A stretch of DNA of 46,246 nt from Pseudomonadota bacterium (GTDB taxonomy: Bacteria; Pseudomonadota; Alphaproteobacteria; UBA2136; UBA6156): the NCBI GenBank assembly GCA_009927255.1, contig RFNJ01000125.1, positions 1 through 46,246 on the forward strand, given 5' to 3'. The notes under the pieces are model-generated. The model ran no database searches. It was given only the letters and a program-made list of their open reading frames with translations, and was not told the DNA's origin. Position numbers and translations under genes: made by a program. Each line of letters begins with the position of its first letter. Position 1 is the first letter of the stretch. This document shows, in pieces, positions 1 to 7,981 of the stretch.

Positions 1-4
1 CAAG

Positions 5-1753
5 GTGAAGCCGACCCGCGGGATTGCGGTGAGTGGGGTGGCGAATGGTGGCGAGAATATTCGGGTGATGGTGGTGATGGGGGTTTTGAGCCTGCTGTTT
101 GCGGTGGTGGGCGTGCGGTTGGCCTTTGTGGCGCTGATGCCGCCAGCCGAGCCGCGGGCGAGTATTCGGGAAATGCCGCGTGAGGCGTTGCGGCGGGGGA
201 ATATTTATGACCGTAATGGCGTGCTGGTGGCGGCGACGTTGCGGGTTTATAGCCTTTATGCCGACCCCAAGCGGGTGTTGGACCCCGTGGAAGTGGCCAA
301 CAAACTGCCCACCGTGCTGAAGGGGGTGAGTGCGGTGCATTTGCTGGGGCTGTTGACTGATCCGAACCGACGGTTTGTGTGGATTAAGCGGCGGCTGACG
401 CCGGATGAGGCTGCGGCGGTGCATGCGCTGGGGCTGCCGGGGTTGGAGTTTCGGGAGGAGTTTGTGCGGGTGTATCCGCACCGCGAGATGGCGGGGCATT
501 TGTTGGGGGCGGTGGATGTGGACAACAACGGGTTGGCGGGGGTGGAGCGTGGGCAGGATGCGACGTTGCGGCAGGGTGAGGATGTTCACCTTGCGTTGGA
601 TGTGCGGTTGCAGGAATTGCTGCGCAAGCGGGTGCGCGATGCGATGGAGAAGGCGGGCGCCAAGGCGGCGTGGGGCTTGGTGATGAAGGCGCCAACGCGG
701 GAGATTGTGGCGATGGTGAGCTTGCCGGACTTTGACCCGAACCATTTGGGTGAGGCGAGTGCGGAGGCGCGGTTTAATCGGGCGGTGTTGGCGAGTTATG
801 AGATGGGGAGCACGTTTAAGCTTTTTACGCTGGCGCAGGGGTTGGCCGAGGGGCGGATTACGCCGGAGACCAAGATTGATTGCCGTGAGCCGATTGTGAT
901 TGGGCGGTTTACGATTAAGGATTATCACGCCAAGAAGAGCATTTTGACCGCCACCGAAGTGATGCGTTACAGCAGTAATATTGGCGCGGCGAAGATTGCC
1001 GACATGAGTGGGCCAGCGTTGCAAAAGGAATTTATGCGCAAGCTGGGGTTTTTGGAGCCGGTGCGGATTGGGGTGAGTGAAGTGGGGCCGGTGCGCTACC
1101 CGAGCAACTGGGGGCGGGTGCAGACGTTTACCATTGCTTTTGGCCACGGGATGATGGTGACGCCGGTGCATTTGGTGGCGGCGGTGGCGGCGCTGGCGGA
1201 TGGGCAATATAAGGTGCCGAGTGTGTTGCTGGGCGGGGTGGCGAGTGACACGGTGGCGCTGGGCAAGCAGCGGCAGGTGGTGGATGAGCAGACGCTGGGG
1301 CAGGTACATGAGCTGATGCGCGATGTGGTGCTGAATGGCAGCGGGCGGAGTTCGCAGTTGGCGGGGTTTGATATTGGTGGCAAGACCGGGACGGCGGAGA
1401 AAATTAGTGGACGGGGCTATGACAAGGGCAAAAATATTGTGAGCTTTGTGGGGGTGTTGCCGGTGAAAAACCCTGAGTATGTGACGCTGGTGATGCTGGA
1501 TGAGCCGCAGAAAGGCTTTGAGACCGGTGGCAAGAGTGCGGCGCCCGCGGTGGGGGCTTTCTATCGTGACTTGACCCAATTGGCGGGGCTGAAGCCAGAC
1601 ATGGAGGAGGTGGCGGCTTATCGCGAACTTTTGGCGCGGAGCAAGCGGCGGGAGGATGATCCGTGGTCGGTTTATTTATTGAGTGACTTTAGGGCGAAGC
1701 GGGCGATGGCTTTGGGGAAGAAAATGGAGTTGGAGGATGGGGTGCATGATTAA
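5..1753 (+). CDS. ftsI: Peptidoglycan transpeptidase FtsI (PBP3), 5' end possibly outside window
   Basis: Division-specific class B penicillin-binding protein that cross-links septal peptidoglycan in the periplasm. One membrane anchor is seen at about residues 20-44, followed by the PBP dimerisation region. The transpeptidase domain carries all three active-site motifs: SxxK as STFK (about 269-272), SSN (323-325) and KTG (459-461). About 582 residues is normal for the family. The open frame begins with a GTG four bases from the window edge, so the true start may lie upstream and the start given is only the first visible one. It is the first gene of the visible dcw cluster. Its stop codon lies in the first copy of a 20-bp duplication, whose second copy carries the murE start. 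Confidence 0.93.
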   Translation: MKPTRGIAVSGVANGGENIRVMVVMGVLSLLFAVVGVRLAFVALMPPAEPRASIREMPREALRRGNIYDRNGVLVAATLRVYSLYADPKRVLDPVEVANKLPTVLKGVSAVHLLGLLTDPNRRFVWIKRRLTPDEAAAVHALGLPGLEFREEFVRVYPHREMAGHLLGAVDVDNNGLAGVERGQDATLRQGEDVHLALDVRLQELLRKRVRDAMEKAGAKAAWGLVMKAPTREIVAMVSLPDFDPNHLGEASAEARFNRAVLASYEMGSTFKLFTLAQGLAEGRITPETKIDCREPIVIGRFTIKDYHAKKSILTATEVMRYSSNIGAAKIADMSGPALQKEFMRKLGFLEPVRIGVSEVGPVRYPSNWGRVQTFTIAFGHGMMVTPVHLVAAVAALADGQYKVPSVLLGGVASDTVALGKQRQVVDEQTLGQVHELMRDVVLNGSGRSSQLAGFDIGGKTGTAEKISGRGYDKGKNIVSFVGVLPVKNPEYVTLVMLDEPQKGFETGGKSAAPAVGAFYRDLTQLAGLKPDMEEVAAYRELLARSKRREDDPWSVYLLSDFRAKRAMALGKKMELEDGVHD

Positions 1754-1754
1754 G
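1735..1754. repeat. Left copy of 20-bp direct duplication flanking the inserted repeat
   Basis: GGATGGGGTGCATGATTAAG occurs here and again, identically, at 1854-1873. This copy holds the last codons and TAA stop of ftsI. It also contains an ATGATTAAG identical to the first codons of murE. The arrangement looks like an insertion that duplicated its target. Confidence 0.85.
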
Positions 1755-1853
1755 TTAACACATTTGCCCGCCTACGCCCGCGCTGCGCTTCGGGCTTCGG
1801 CGCGCGGCTATTTTGCTAAATTCGCTACGCTCATTAAGCAAAATATGCCGGAG
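1755..1853. repeat. Inserted palindromic repeat element (copy 1)
   Basis: About 99 bp made of two palindromic modules. A GC-rich hairpin around GCCCGCGCTGCGCTTCGGGC lies at about 1766-1808. An AT-flanked hairpin at about 1807-1848 has arms TATTTTGCTAA and TTAAGCAAAATA around a TTCGCTACGCTCA core. The same modules recur at 18613-18850 and, inverted, at 28651-28717. The element separates ftsI from murE and is bounded by an exact 20-bp direct repeat. Confidence 0.85.
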
Positions 1854-1873
1854 GGATGGGGTGCATGATTAAG
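1854..1873. repeat. Right copy of 20-bp direct duplication
   Basis: Identical to 1735-1754. It supplies the murE ATG (1865) and its first codons. GGAGGG at 1850-1855, at the element/duplication junction, acts as the Shine-Dalgarno sequence about 9 bases upstream. Confidence 0.85.
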
Positions 1874-3310
1874 ATTGAGCAGGCGTTGGAGTTGCTGCGG
1901 GGGAAGCGGGTGGTGGAGGATAGTCGGGAGGTGGTGGGTATTGCTGATGCTTTGGTGTGGGATAGTCGGATTATGAAGGGGGGCGGGGTGGAGTTTGTGC
2001 GGGCGGCTTTGGATAAGGGGGCGACGGTGGTGACGGATTTAGAGGTTCAAGGAGCTGTGCGGGTGGCGGATGCGGGGGAGGTTTTGGCGCGGTATGCGGC
2101 GGGGCATTGGCCCAAGCAGCCTGCCAAGATTGTGGGGGTGACGGGGACGGCGGGGAAGAGCAGTGTGGCGTGGTTTTGCCAGCAGATTGGCCGCCAGATG
2201 AACAGTGCGGCGGTGGGGACGTTGGGGGTGATTCGGGAAGATAAGGTGGTGGAATATACGGGATATACCAGCCCGAGTGCGTTGAAGGTTCATCCCATTT
2301 TGCAAAGTTTGGCGGAGGATGGGGTGGGCTTGGCGGCGCTGGAAGTGAGCAGCCATGCGCTGGCGCTGCGGCGGATGGACGGCGTGCGGTTTTGTGCGGC
2401 GGGATATACCAACTTTACGCAGGACCATTTGGATTTTCATGGCAGCATGGAGGAGTATTTTTTGGCCAAGCTGCGGCTTTTTAGTGAGGTTTTGCCGGAA
2501 AATGGCTTGGCGGTGGTGAATGTGCGGCGGCAGGAATTGTGGCCGATTTTGGGCGTGGTGAAGCAGCGCGGTGGCAAGCTTTTGAGTGTGGGCACCAGCA
2601 ATGCCGAGCTGGTGGTGGAAGTGGTGCGGGCGGATGCGCGGGGGCTGCAGGTGAATTTGAAACTTGACCGTGTGCCAGTGGCGCTGGAGTTGCCGTTGGT
2701 GGGGAGTTTTCAGGCGGATAACTTGGCGGTGGCGCTGGGGCTGATGGTGGGGGCGGGGATGGCGTGGGGGGAGATTGCCACGGCGGCGGCGCATGTGACG
2801 AGTGTGGCGGGGCGGATGGAGATTGTGGGCGGTGGAAAGGCGAAAGGGCAGGGGGCTTTGGCCAAGGGTGGTAGGCCGACGGTGGTGGTGGATTATGCGC
2901 ATAAGCCGGATGCTTTGCGGCGGGCTTTGGAGGCTTTACGGCCGATGGTGGTGGGCAGTGGGAAGCTGCGGGTGGTGTTTGGCTGTGGGGGGAATCGGGA
3001 TGCGGGGAAACGCCCGATTATGGGTAAGATTGCGGCGGAGTTGGCGGATGCGGTTTATGTGACCGATGATAATCCGCGGCGGGAGGAGGCGGGGGGTATT
3101 CGCGACGCCGTGGTGGCGGGGGTGGTGGCGGGGGGCAAGAAGCCGCGCAATATTGGCGACCGCAGGAAGGCCATTTTGGCGGCGCTGAATGACAGCGGGC
3201 CGGATGATGTGGTGCTGGTGGCGGGTAAGGGGCATGAGGATGGGCAGATAGTGGGGGAGACGGTTTTGCCTTTTGATGACCGGGTGGTGGTGAGAGAATT
3301 GTTGGGGTAG
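1865..3310 (+). CDS. murE: UDP-MurNAc-tripeptide synthetase MurE
   Basis: Cytoplasmic ATP-dependent ligase that adds the third amino acid to UDP-MurNAc-L-Ala-D-Glu. The Mur ligase P-loop reads GVTGTAGKSS (about 91-100), with A where family members usually have N. A DNPR motif near residue 403 is the one associated with meso-diaminopimelate specificity, so a DAP-type wall is likely. The ATG at 1865 is preferred over an in-frame ATG at 1856 because GGAGGG at 1850-1855 is correctly spaced for it. Before the repeat inserted, the gene probably overlapped the ftsI stop by 8 bases. The next gene is not the expected murF. Confidence 0.93.
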   Translation: MIKIEQALELLRGKRVVEDSREVVGIADALVWDSRIMKGGGVEFVRAALDKGATVVTDLEVQGAVRVADAGEVLARYAAGHWPKQPAKIVGVTGTAGKSSVAWFCQQIGRQMNSAAVGTLGVIREDKVVEYTGYTSPSALKVHPILQSLAEDGVGLAALEVSSHALALRRMDGVRFCAAGYTNFTQDHLDFHGSMEEYFLAKLRLFSEVLPENGLAVVNVRRQELWPILGVVKQRGGKLLSVGTSNAELVVEVVRADARGLQVNLKLDRVPVALELPLVGSFQADNLAVALGLMVGAGMAWGEIATAAAHVTSVAGRMEIVGGGKAKGQGALAKGGRPTVVVDYAHKPDALRRALEALRPMVVGSGKLRVVFGCGGNRDAGKRPIMGKIAAELADAVYVTDDNPRREEAGGIRDAVVAGVVAGGKKPRNIGDRRKAILAALNDSGPDDVVLVAGKGHEDGQIVGETVLPFDDRVVVRELLG

Positions 3311-3353
3311 GGTAGGTAACCGGTTGACCGGATGACAGGGTGACCGGATAAGA
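3311..3353. repeat. Degenerate GGATGACAGG-type spacer repeat
   Basis: Short tandem-like repetition of TGACCGGATGACAGGG variants between murE and the next gene. Similar strings occur at 18003-18045, and relatives (GGGTGTTAGGATGATAGG) occur at 4264-4300 and 36449-36475. Confidence 0.5.
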
Positions 3354-3375
3354 GGATTTAGGGAAGGGTAAGTTG

Positions 3376-4266
3376 ATGAAGAAGATGCGGATGGGGTGGT
3401 TGGGGGTGGTTTTGGTTTCGGCTTTGGTGGCTTTTATGGTGGTGAAGTTATTGAGTCCGGCGCCGATTGTGGGGGGGAGTGGCGCGGCGGTTGCTGAGGG
3501 GGCTTTTGAGCGGGTGCTGCGGACGGGGGTTTTGCGGTGTAGCTATATTGTGTATCCGCCCGAAACCATAAAAGACCCGACCACCGGTGAGTTGAGTGGT
3601 GTGGTGGTGGATGTGACTGAGGAGGCGGCCAAGCGCTTGGGGCTGAAGGTAGAGTGGGTGGAGGAGGTGAATTTTTCCAATATGTTTGAGGGCTTAAAGG
3701 CCGGTAGCCATGATGCGGTGTGTGCGGGGATTTGGGAGAATCCACGGCGGGCGCGGGTGGCGCTGTTTACCACGCCGATTGATTATGGTTTGACGTTTGC
3801 GTTTGTGCGTGGGGGGGATAAGCGGTTTGATGCGGATATTATGAAAATTAACAGCCCCGAGGTGACGATTGCAGTGCTGGATGGGGAGTTTGGGGAGTAT
3901 TTGGCGAAGGAGCGCTTCCCCAAGGCCAAGCTTTACCACCTGCCGAGCACCAGCGATGTGGCGCAGGTGCCGGAAACCGTGGCGAGTGGCAAGGCGGATG
4001 TGGCGTTTGCGCAAAAGGGGCCGATGAAGCTTTATATGCAGCATAATCCCGGGAAATTGCGGGTGGCGGGGGTTGGGGACAATCCCGCGCCGATTTCGGC
4101 GATGCCGGGCAACCCGATTGCGGTGCGCTATGAGGACTGGAAGCTGAAGCTGATGCTGGATGCGGCGCTTAAGAATTTGATTAATAATGGATTTGTGGAG
4201 GAGGTGATACGCAAGTATGACCCGAAATTGGATAGTTATGCGCTGGTGGCGGTGCCGTTTCGGTAG
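3376..4266 (+). CDS. Family 3 periplasmic solute-binding protein in the murF position
   Basis: Resembles extracellular solute-binding proteins of polar amino acid ABC transporters (SBP_bac_3). After a hydrophobic N-terminal segment (about residues 8-25) comes the domain opening VLRTGVLRCSYIVYPPE. An NPRRARV stretch matches the place of the conserved TPER arginine that grips ligand carboxylates, and a PGNPIAVR segment lies near the end. No lipobox cysteine is seen, so it may be exported or stay anchored by its N-terminus. The ATG at 3376 follows a GGGAAGGG stretch. No permease or ATPase gene is adjacent. It lies between murE and mraY, where murF normally sits. The ligand is unknown; a wall-related amino acid is only a guess from position. 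Confidence 0.8.
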   Translation: MKKMRMGWLGVVLVSALVAFMVVKLLSPAPIVGGSGAAVAEGAFERVLRTGVLRCSYIVYPPETIKDPTTGELSGVVVDVTEEAAKRLGLKVEWVEEVNFSNMFEGLKAGSHDAVCAGIWENPRRARVALFTTPIDYGLTFAFVRGGDKRFDADIMKINSPEVTIAVLDGEFGEYLAKERFPKAKLYHLPSTSDVAQVPETVASGKADVAFAQKGPMKLYMQHNPGKLRVAGVGDNPAPISAMPGNPIAVRYEDWKLKLMLDAALKNLINNGFVEEVIRKYDPKLDSYALVAVPFR

Positions 4267-4400
4267 GATGATAGGATTTTAGGGTGTTAGGATGTTAAGG
4301 GTATGAGGGGGCCGCGTTAGCTGTTTTTTTGGTGTGAATTGGTGGGGGAATTTTGGGCGGGGGGCTGGTTTTTGGTTGGGTTTGGGTGGATAGTGGGGGC

Positions 4401-5482
4401 ATGATTTATCATCTTTTGGTGCCGCTGGCGGAGTATGTGAGTTGGTTGAATGTGTTTCAATACCTGACCGTGCGGGCGGGGGGGGCGATGTTGACCGCGT
4501 TTGCTTTGTGGCTGCTGTTTGGCACGGCGTTGATTGCGAAGTTTCGGTTTTGGCAAAAGGGTGGTGATACGGTGAAGGCGATTTTGCCGCATGCGGGCAA
4601 GGCAGGGACGCCGACCATGGGCGGCGTGGGTGTGGTTGCAGCGCTGGTGGTGAGTGTGCTGCTGTGGACCAATTTGCTGAACCCTTATGTGTGGTTGATT
4701 TTGTTTGTGGTGGTGGGGTTTTTTACCGTGGGGTTTGTGGATGATTGGTTGAACTTGACGCGGCGCTGGCGGCGAGGGTTGCCGGGGCGGTTGCGGCTGC
4801 TGCTGGGAGCGGCGCTGGCGGTGGCGTTTTTGCTGGTGTATCAGCGGGTGAATGGGATGCCGGTGGCGACTGAGGTTTATTTTCCGTTTTTGAAAGACTG
4901 GGTGGTGGGACTTGGGGTGGTGGGGTTTGTGATTTTTGGGGTGTGCGTGATTGTGGGCTGTGCCAATGCAGTGAATATTACCGATGGGTTGGATGGGTTG
5001 GTGAGTATTCCGGCGGTGATTGTGGCGACGACTTTGGCGATTTTGGCGTATGTGATGGGGCGGGTGGATTATACGGCTTATTTGCATTTGCCCTACATTC
5101 CGGGAGCAGGCGAGGTGGCGGTGATGTGTGCGGCGTTGGCGGGGGCGATGCTGGGGTTTTTGTGGTTTAATGCGCCGCCGGCGCGGATTTTTTTGGGTGA
5201 TACCGGTAGCTTGCCGGTGGGGGCGATGCTGGGGGCGGTGGCGGTGTTGATTAAGCAGGAGTTTGCGTTGTTGATTATTGGGGGGTTGTTTGTGCTGGAG
5301 ACGCTGAGTGTTTTACTGCAGGTGGCGAGTTTTAAGTTGACGGGAAAAGGATATTTAGGATGGCGCCGTTGCACCACCACTTTGAGCAATTGGGCTGGCC
5401 GGAGAGTACGATTGTGGTGCGATTTTGGATTATCAGCATGATTTTGGCGCTGATTGGTTTGGCAACATTGAAGTTGAGATAG
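4401..5482 (+). CDS. mraY: Phospho-MurNAc-pentapeptide transferase MraY, needing a -1 frameshift
   Basis: Integral membrane enzyme that transfers phospho-MurNAc-pentapeptide to undecaprenyl phosphate to make lipid I. Visible motifs include GTPTMGGVG, a VGFVDDW stretch, NAVNITDGLDGL and FLGDTGSLPVGA, with about ten membrane segments. The start at 4401 (MIYHLLVPLAEY) fits the alphaproteobacterial family. The frame runs to a GGGAAAA heptamer at 5342-5348 and then leaves the family sequence, ending at 5441. Reading -1 from the heptamer gives RIFRMAPLHHHFE and then the last membrane helix, ending at the TAG 5480-5482. This restores a product of about 360 residues. Either the reads lack one A or the gene is recoded. 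murD starts 7 bases later. Confidence 0.9.
5342..5348 (+). promoter_or_regulatory. Candidate -1 ribosomal frameshift site GGGAAAA in mraY
   Basis: In the zero frame the codons read acG GGA AAA, which fits the X XXY YYZ slippery pattern. A -1 slip there places the next codon at AGG and leads directly into the conserved MraY C-terminus. A one-base deletion error in the A run would look the same, so recoding is a hypothesis. Confidence 0.5.
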
Positions 5483-5489
5483 GTGCAGG

Positions 5490-6872
5490 ATGGCTTACGG
5501 GTTACGCAAAGATAAGGCGGTGCTGGTTTATGGCCTGGCGGGCAGCGGGCGGGCGGTGGTGGAGAAGCTGGCGGAGGCGGGCATGCGGCTGCTGGTGTGG
5601 GATGATAAGTTGGCGGAGATGCCAGAGGCTTTGCGCGGGCTTGAGCGGGTGTTTTGGGTGCCGCCGGCGGAGATTGAGTGGCGTGATGTGCAGGTGTTGA
5701 TTAAGACGCCGGGGGTGCCGATGGAGAGTGATTTGGTGCGGGCGGCGCAGGCGGCCAAAGTGCCGGTGATGGGCGAGATTGATTTGTTTTGGCGGCGGGA
5801 GAAGGCGAGTGGGGCGACGTTTATTGGGGTGACCGGCACCAATGGCAAGAGCACGACTACTGCGTTGATTGCGCATATTTTGAAGAGTGCGGGGAAGCAG
5901 GTTTTGGCGGGGGGGAACCTGGGGGTGCCCGCGATGTATTTGGGCGAGCTGGAGAGTGGTGGATTTTATGTGCTGGAGCTTTCGAGCTACCAACTGGAAA
6001 TCATGCAGGAGATGGCGCTGGATGGGGCGGTGTTTTTGAACCTGACGCCGGACCACTTGGCGCGGCACAAGACGATGGAGAGTTATCGGGCGGCCAAACA
6101 GCGGATTTTTGATTTGGCCAAACCTGACGCGACCAAAGTGCTGGGGGTTGACCAGTTATTGCTGCGCGAGATTGCGGCTGGCACCGGCGCGATAACGGTG
6201 AGTGTGGGTGGTGAGGCCGAGGTGATGGTGCGTGATGGGGCGGTGTGGCGCGAGGGCAAGCAGGTGTTGAAGCTGGGGGATTTTGTGGATTTGCCAGGGC
6301 CGCATAATGCGCAGAACTTGGCGTGTGCGTTTGCGCTGCTGGTGCCGCGGTGGTGTTCGGTGGCGGAATTTGTGGCGGGGGCGAAGAGTTATCGGGCGTT
6401 GCCGCACCGTTTGGAGCAAGTGGGGGCGGTGGAGGGCATTCGGTTTATTAACGACAGCAAGGCGACCAATGGCGACAGTGCGGTTTATGCTTTGCAGAGT
6501 TATCCGGCGATTTATTGGATTTGCGGGGGGCAGCCGAAGACCGATGGTTTGGGGGCGTGTGTGGAGCACTTGGGGGCGGTGCGGGCGGCGTTTACGATTG
6601 GGGAAGCGGGCGAAGATTTTGCCGCGACTTTGCAGAAACGTGGCGTGGCGGCGTTTGTGAGTGGCACGATGGAGCGGGCGGTGGTGGAGGCTTTTGCGGC
6701 GGCCAAAAGTGATGTGGGTAAGGGGCCGGTGGTGTTGCTTTCGCCCGCGTGTGCGAGCTTTGACCAGTTTCGGAATTTTGAGCATCGGGGCGATGTGTTC
6801 GCGAATTGTGTGCGGGGGTTGATTCAGGACGGTGAGCCTGCGCCGCGGCGGAAGAAGGATAGCGAGGCATGA
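5490..6872 (+). CDS. murD: UDP-MurNAc-L-alanine:D-glutamate ligase MurD
   Basis: Cytoplasmic ATP-dependent ligase that adds D-glutamate to UDP-MurNAc-L-Ala. A Rossmann-like N-terminal domain (VLVYGLAGSGRAVVEKL) is followed by the P-loop GVTGTNGKSTTTALI near residues 113-127. The central FLNLTPDHLARH motif comes next, then HRLEQVG and NDSKATNGDS in the later domains. At 460 residues it is family length. The start at 5490 follows AGGTGCAGG. The last codons overlap the ftsW start as ATGA, which indicates translational coupling. Confidence 0.95.
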   Translation: MAYGLRKDKAVLVYGLAGSGRAVVEKLAEAGMRLLVWDDKLAEMPEALRGLERVFWVPPAEIEWRDVQVLIKTPGVPMESDLVRAAQAAKVPVMGEIDLFWRREKASGATFIGVTGTNGKSTTTALIAHILKSAGKQVLAGGNLGVPAMYLGELESGGFYVLELSSYQLEIMQEMALDGAVFLNLTPDHLARHKTMESYRAAKQRIFDLAKPDATKVLGVDQLLLREIAAGTGAITVSVGGEAEVMVRDGAVWREGKQVLKLGDFVDLPGPHNAQNLACAFALLVPRWCSVAEFVAGAKSYRALPHRLEQVGAVEGIRFINDSKATNGDSAVYALQSYPAIYWICGGQPKTDGLGACVEHLGAVRAAFTIGEAGEDFAATLQKRGVAAFVSGTMERAVVEAFAAAKSDVGKGPVVLLSPACASFDQFRNFEHRGDVFANCVRGLIQDGEPAPRRKKDSEA

Positions 6873-7981
6873 GTTTATTCCGGCAAAGCAGGCACCCGAT
6901 TGTGCGGTGGTGGTGGGAAATGGACCGCGTGAGCGTGATTACGTTGTTGGTAATTATGTTGTGTGGTGCGGTGGCGGTGACCACCGCGAGTGTGGCGGTG
7001 GCGAAAACGTATAACGTGGGGGCGTATTATTTTGCGTTGCGGCAGTATGTTTTTTTGGGCGTGGCAGCTGGTTTAATGGTTGTTTTAACAGGTTTAAAAC
7101 CGGTGGGGGTGCAGCGGTTGGGGATGATTTTATTTGGGGTGGCTTTTGTGGGGCTTTTGCTTACTTTTGTGCTGGGTGTGGAAGTGAAAGGGGCGAAACG
7201 GTGGTTGGAGATTGCTGGGCAGAGTGTGCAACCTACTGAATTTTTGAAGCCTGCCTTGATTATTTTGACCGCGATGCTGCTGGCGCATGATGAACCGCAG
7301 CGGCGCTTGCAGGGATTTTTAGTGAGTATTGTTTTGATGGCGATGGTAGCGATTCCGGTATTGTTACAGCCTAACTTTGGGATGGTTTTGGCAATGGGAA
7401 CGGTGTGGTTTGCGCAGGTTTTTATGGCGGGACTACCGCTTTTGTGGTTGGCGCCCTTGGTAGCGGGGGGGCTTTGTGTGGTGGTGGGGAGTTATATGTT
7501 GCTGCCGCACGTGCGTGACCGTTTGGAGCGGTTTGTGAACCCGGGGGCGAGTGATACCTACCAGATTGACCAAGCCAGCGAGGCGATTATGGCGGGGCAC
7601 CTGTGGGGCCGTGGGGCGGGGGAAGGGGTGGTGAAAAACCAACTGCCGGATGCCCACACCGACTTTATTTTTGCGGTGGTGGTGGAGGAATTTGGGATTT
7701 TGGTGGGGCTGATGTTGATGGGATTGTTTTTGTTTTTGGTGTTGCGCGGGTTTAGCCGCGTGGTGGAGCAGGATGACCGCTTTGTGCTGCTGGCGGCGGG
7801 TGGGCTGTTGACGCTGGTGAGCTTGCATGTGTGTGTGAACATTGGGGTGGCGTTGCATCTTGTTCCGACCACGGGGATGACGTTGCCGTTTGTGAGTTAT
7901 GGGGGGTCTTCCACCTTTGCAATGGCGTTGGTGTTTGGGTTGTTGTTGGCTTTGTTACGTAAGCAGGGGCGGCGGTTTTGA
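6869..7981 (+). CDS. ftsW: SEDS-family septal glycosyltransferase FtsW
   Basis: Polytopic inner-membrane protein of the SEDS family, which polymerises septal glycan together with FtsI. It shows about ten hydrophobic segments, the motif GAKRWLEI after the fourth, and a QPNFGMVLAM stretch. Near the C-terminus VPTTGMTLPFVSYGGSS is the most conserved SEDS signature. The length of 370 residues is typical. The start overlaps the murD stop (ATGA) and the TGA stop overlaps the murG ATG by one base, so murD-ftsW-murG should be translated as a coupled block. Confidence 0.95.
   Translation: MSLFRQSRHPIVRWWWEMDRVSVITLLVIMLCGAVAVTTASVAVAKTYNVGAYYFALRQYVFLGVAAGLMVVLTGLKPVGVQRLGMILFGVAFVGLLLTFVLGVEVKGAKRWLEIAGQSVQPTEFLKPALIILTAMLLAHDEPQRRLQGFLVSIVLMAMVAIPVLLQPNFGMVLAMGTVWFAQVFMAGLPLLWLAPLVAGGLCVVVGSYMLLPHVRDRLERFVNPGASDTYQIDQASEAIMAGHLWGRGAGEGVVKNQLPDAHTDFIFAVVVEEFGILVGLMLMGLFLFLVLRGFSRVVEQDDRFVLLAAGGLLTLVSLHVCVNIGVALHLVPTTGMTLPFVSYGGSSTFAMALVFGLLLALLRKQGRRF

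Noticed and set aside
5342..5441. mraY as a genuinely shortened protein ending at 5441
   Set aside because: The family C-terminus is intact in the next frame, so truncation is less likely than recoding or a one-base sequence error.
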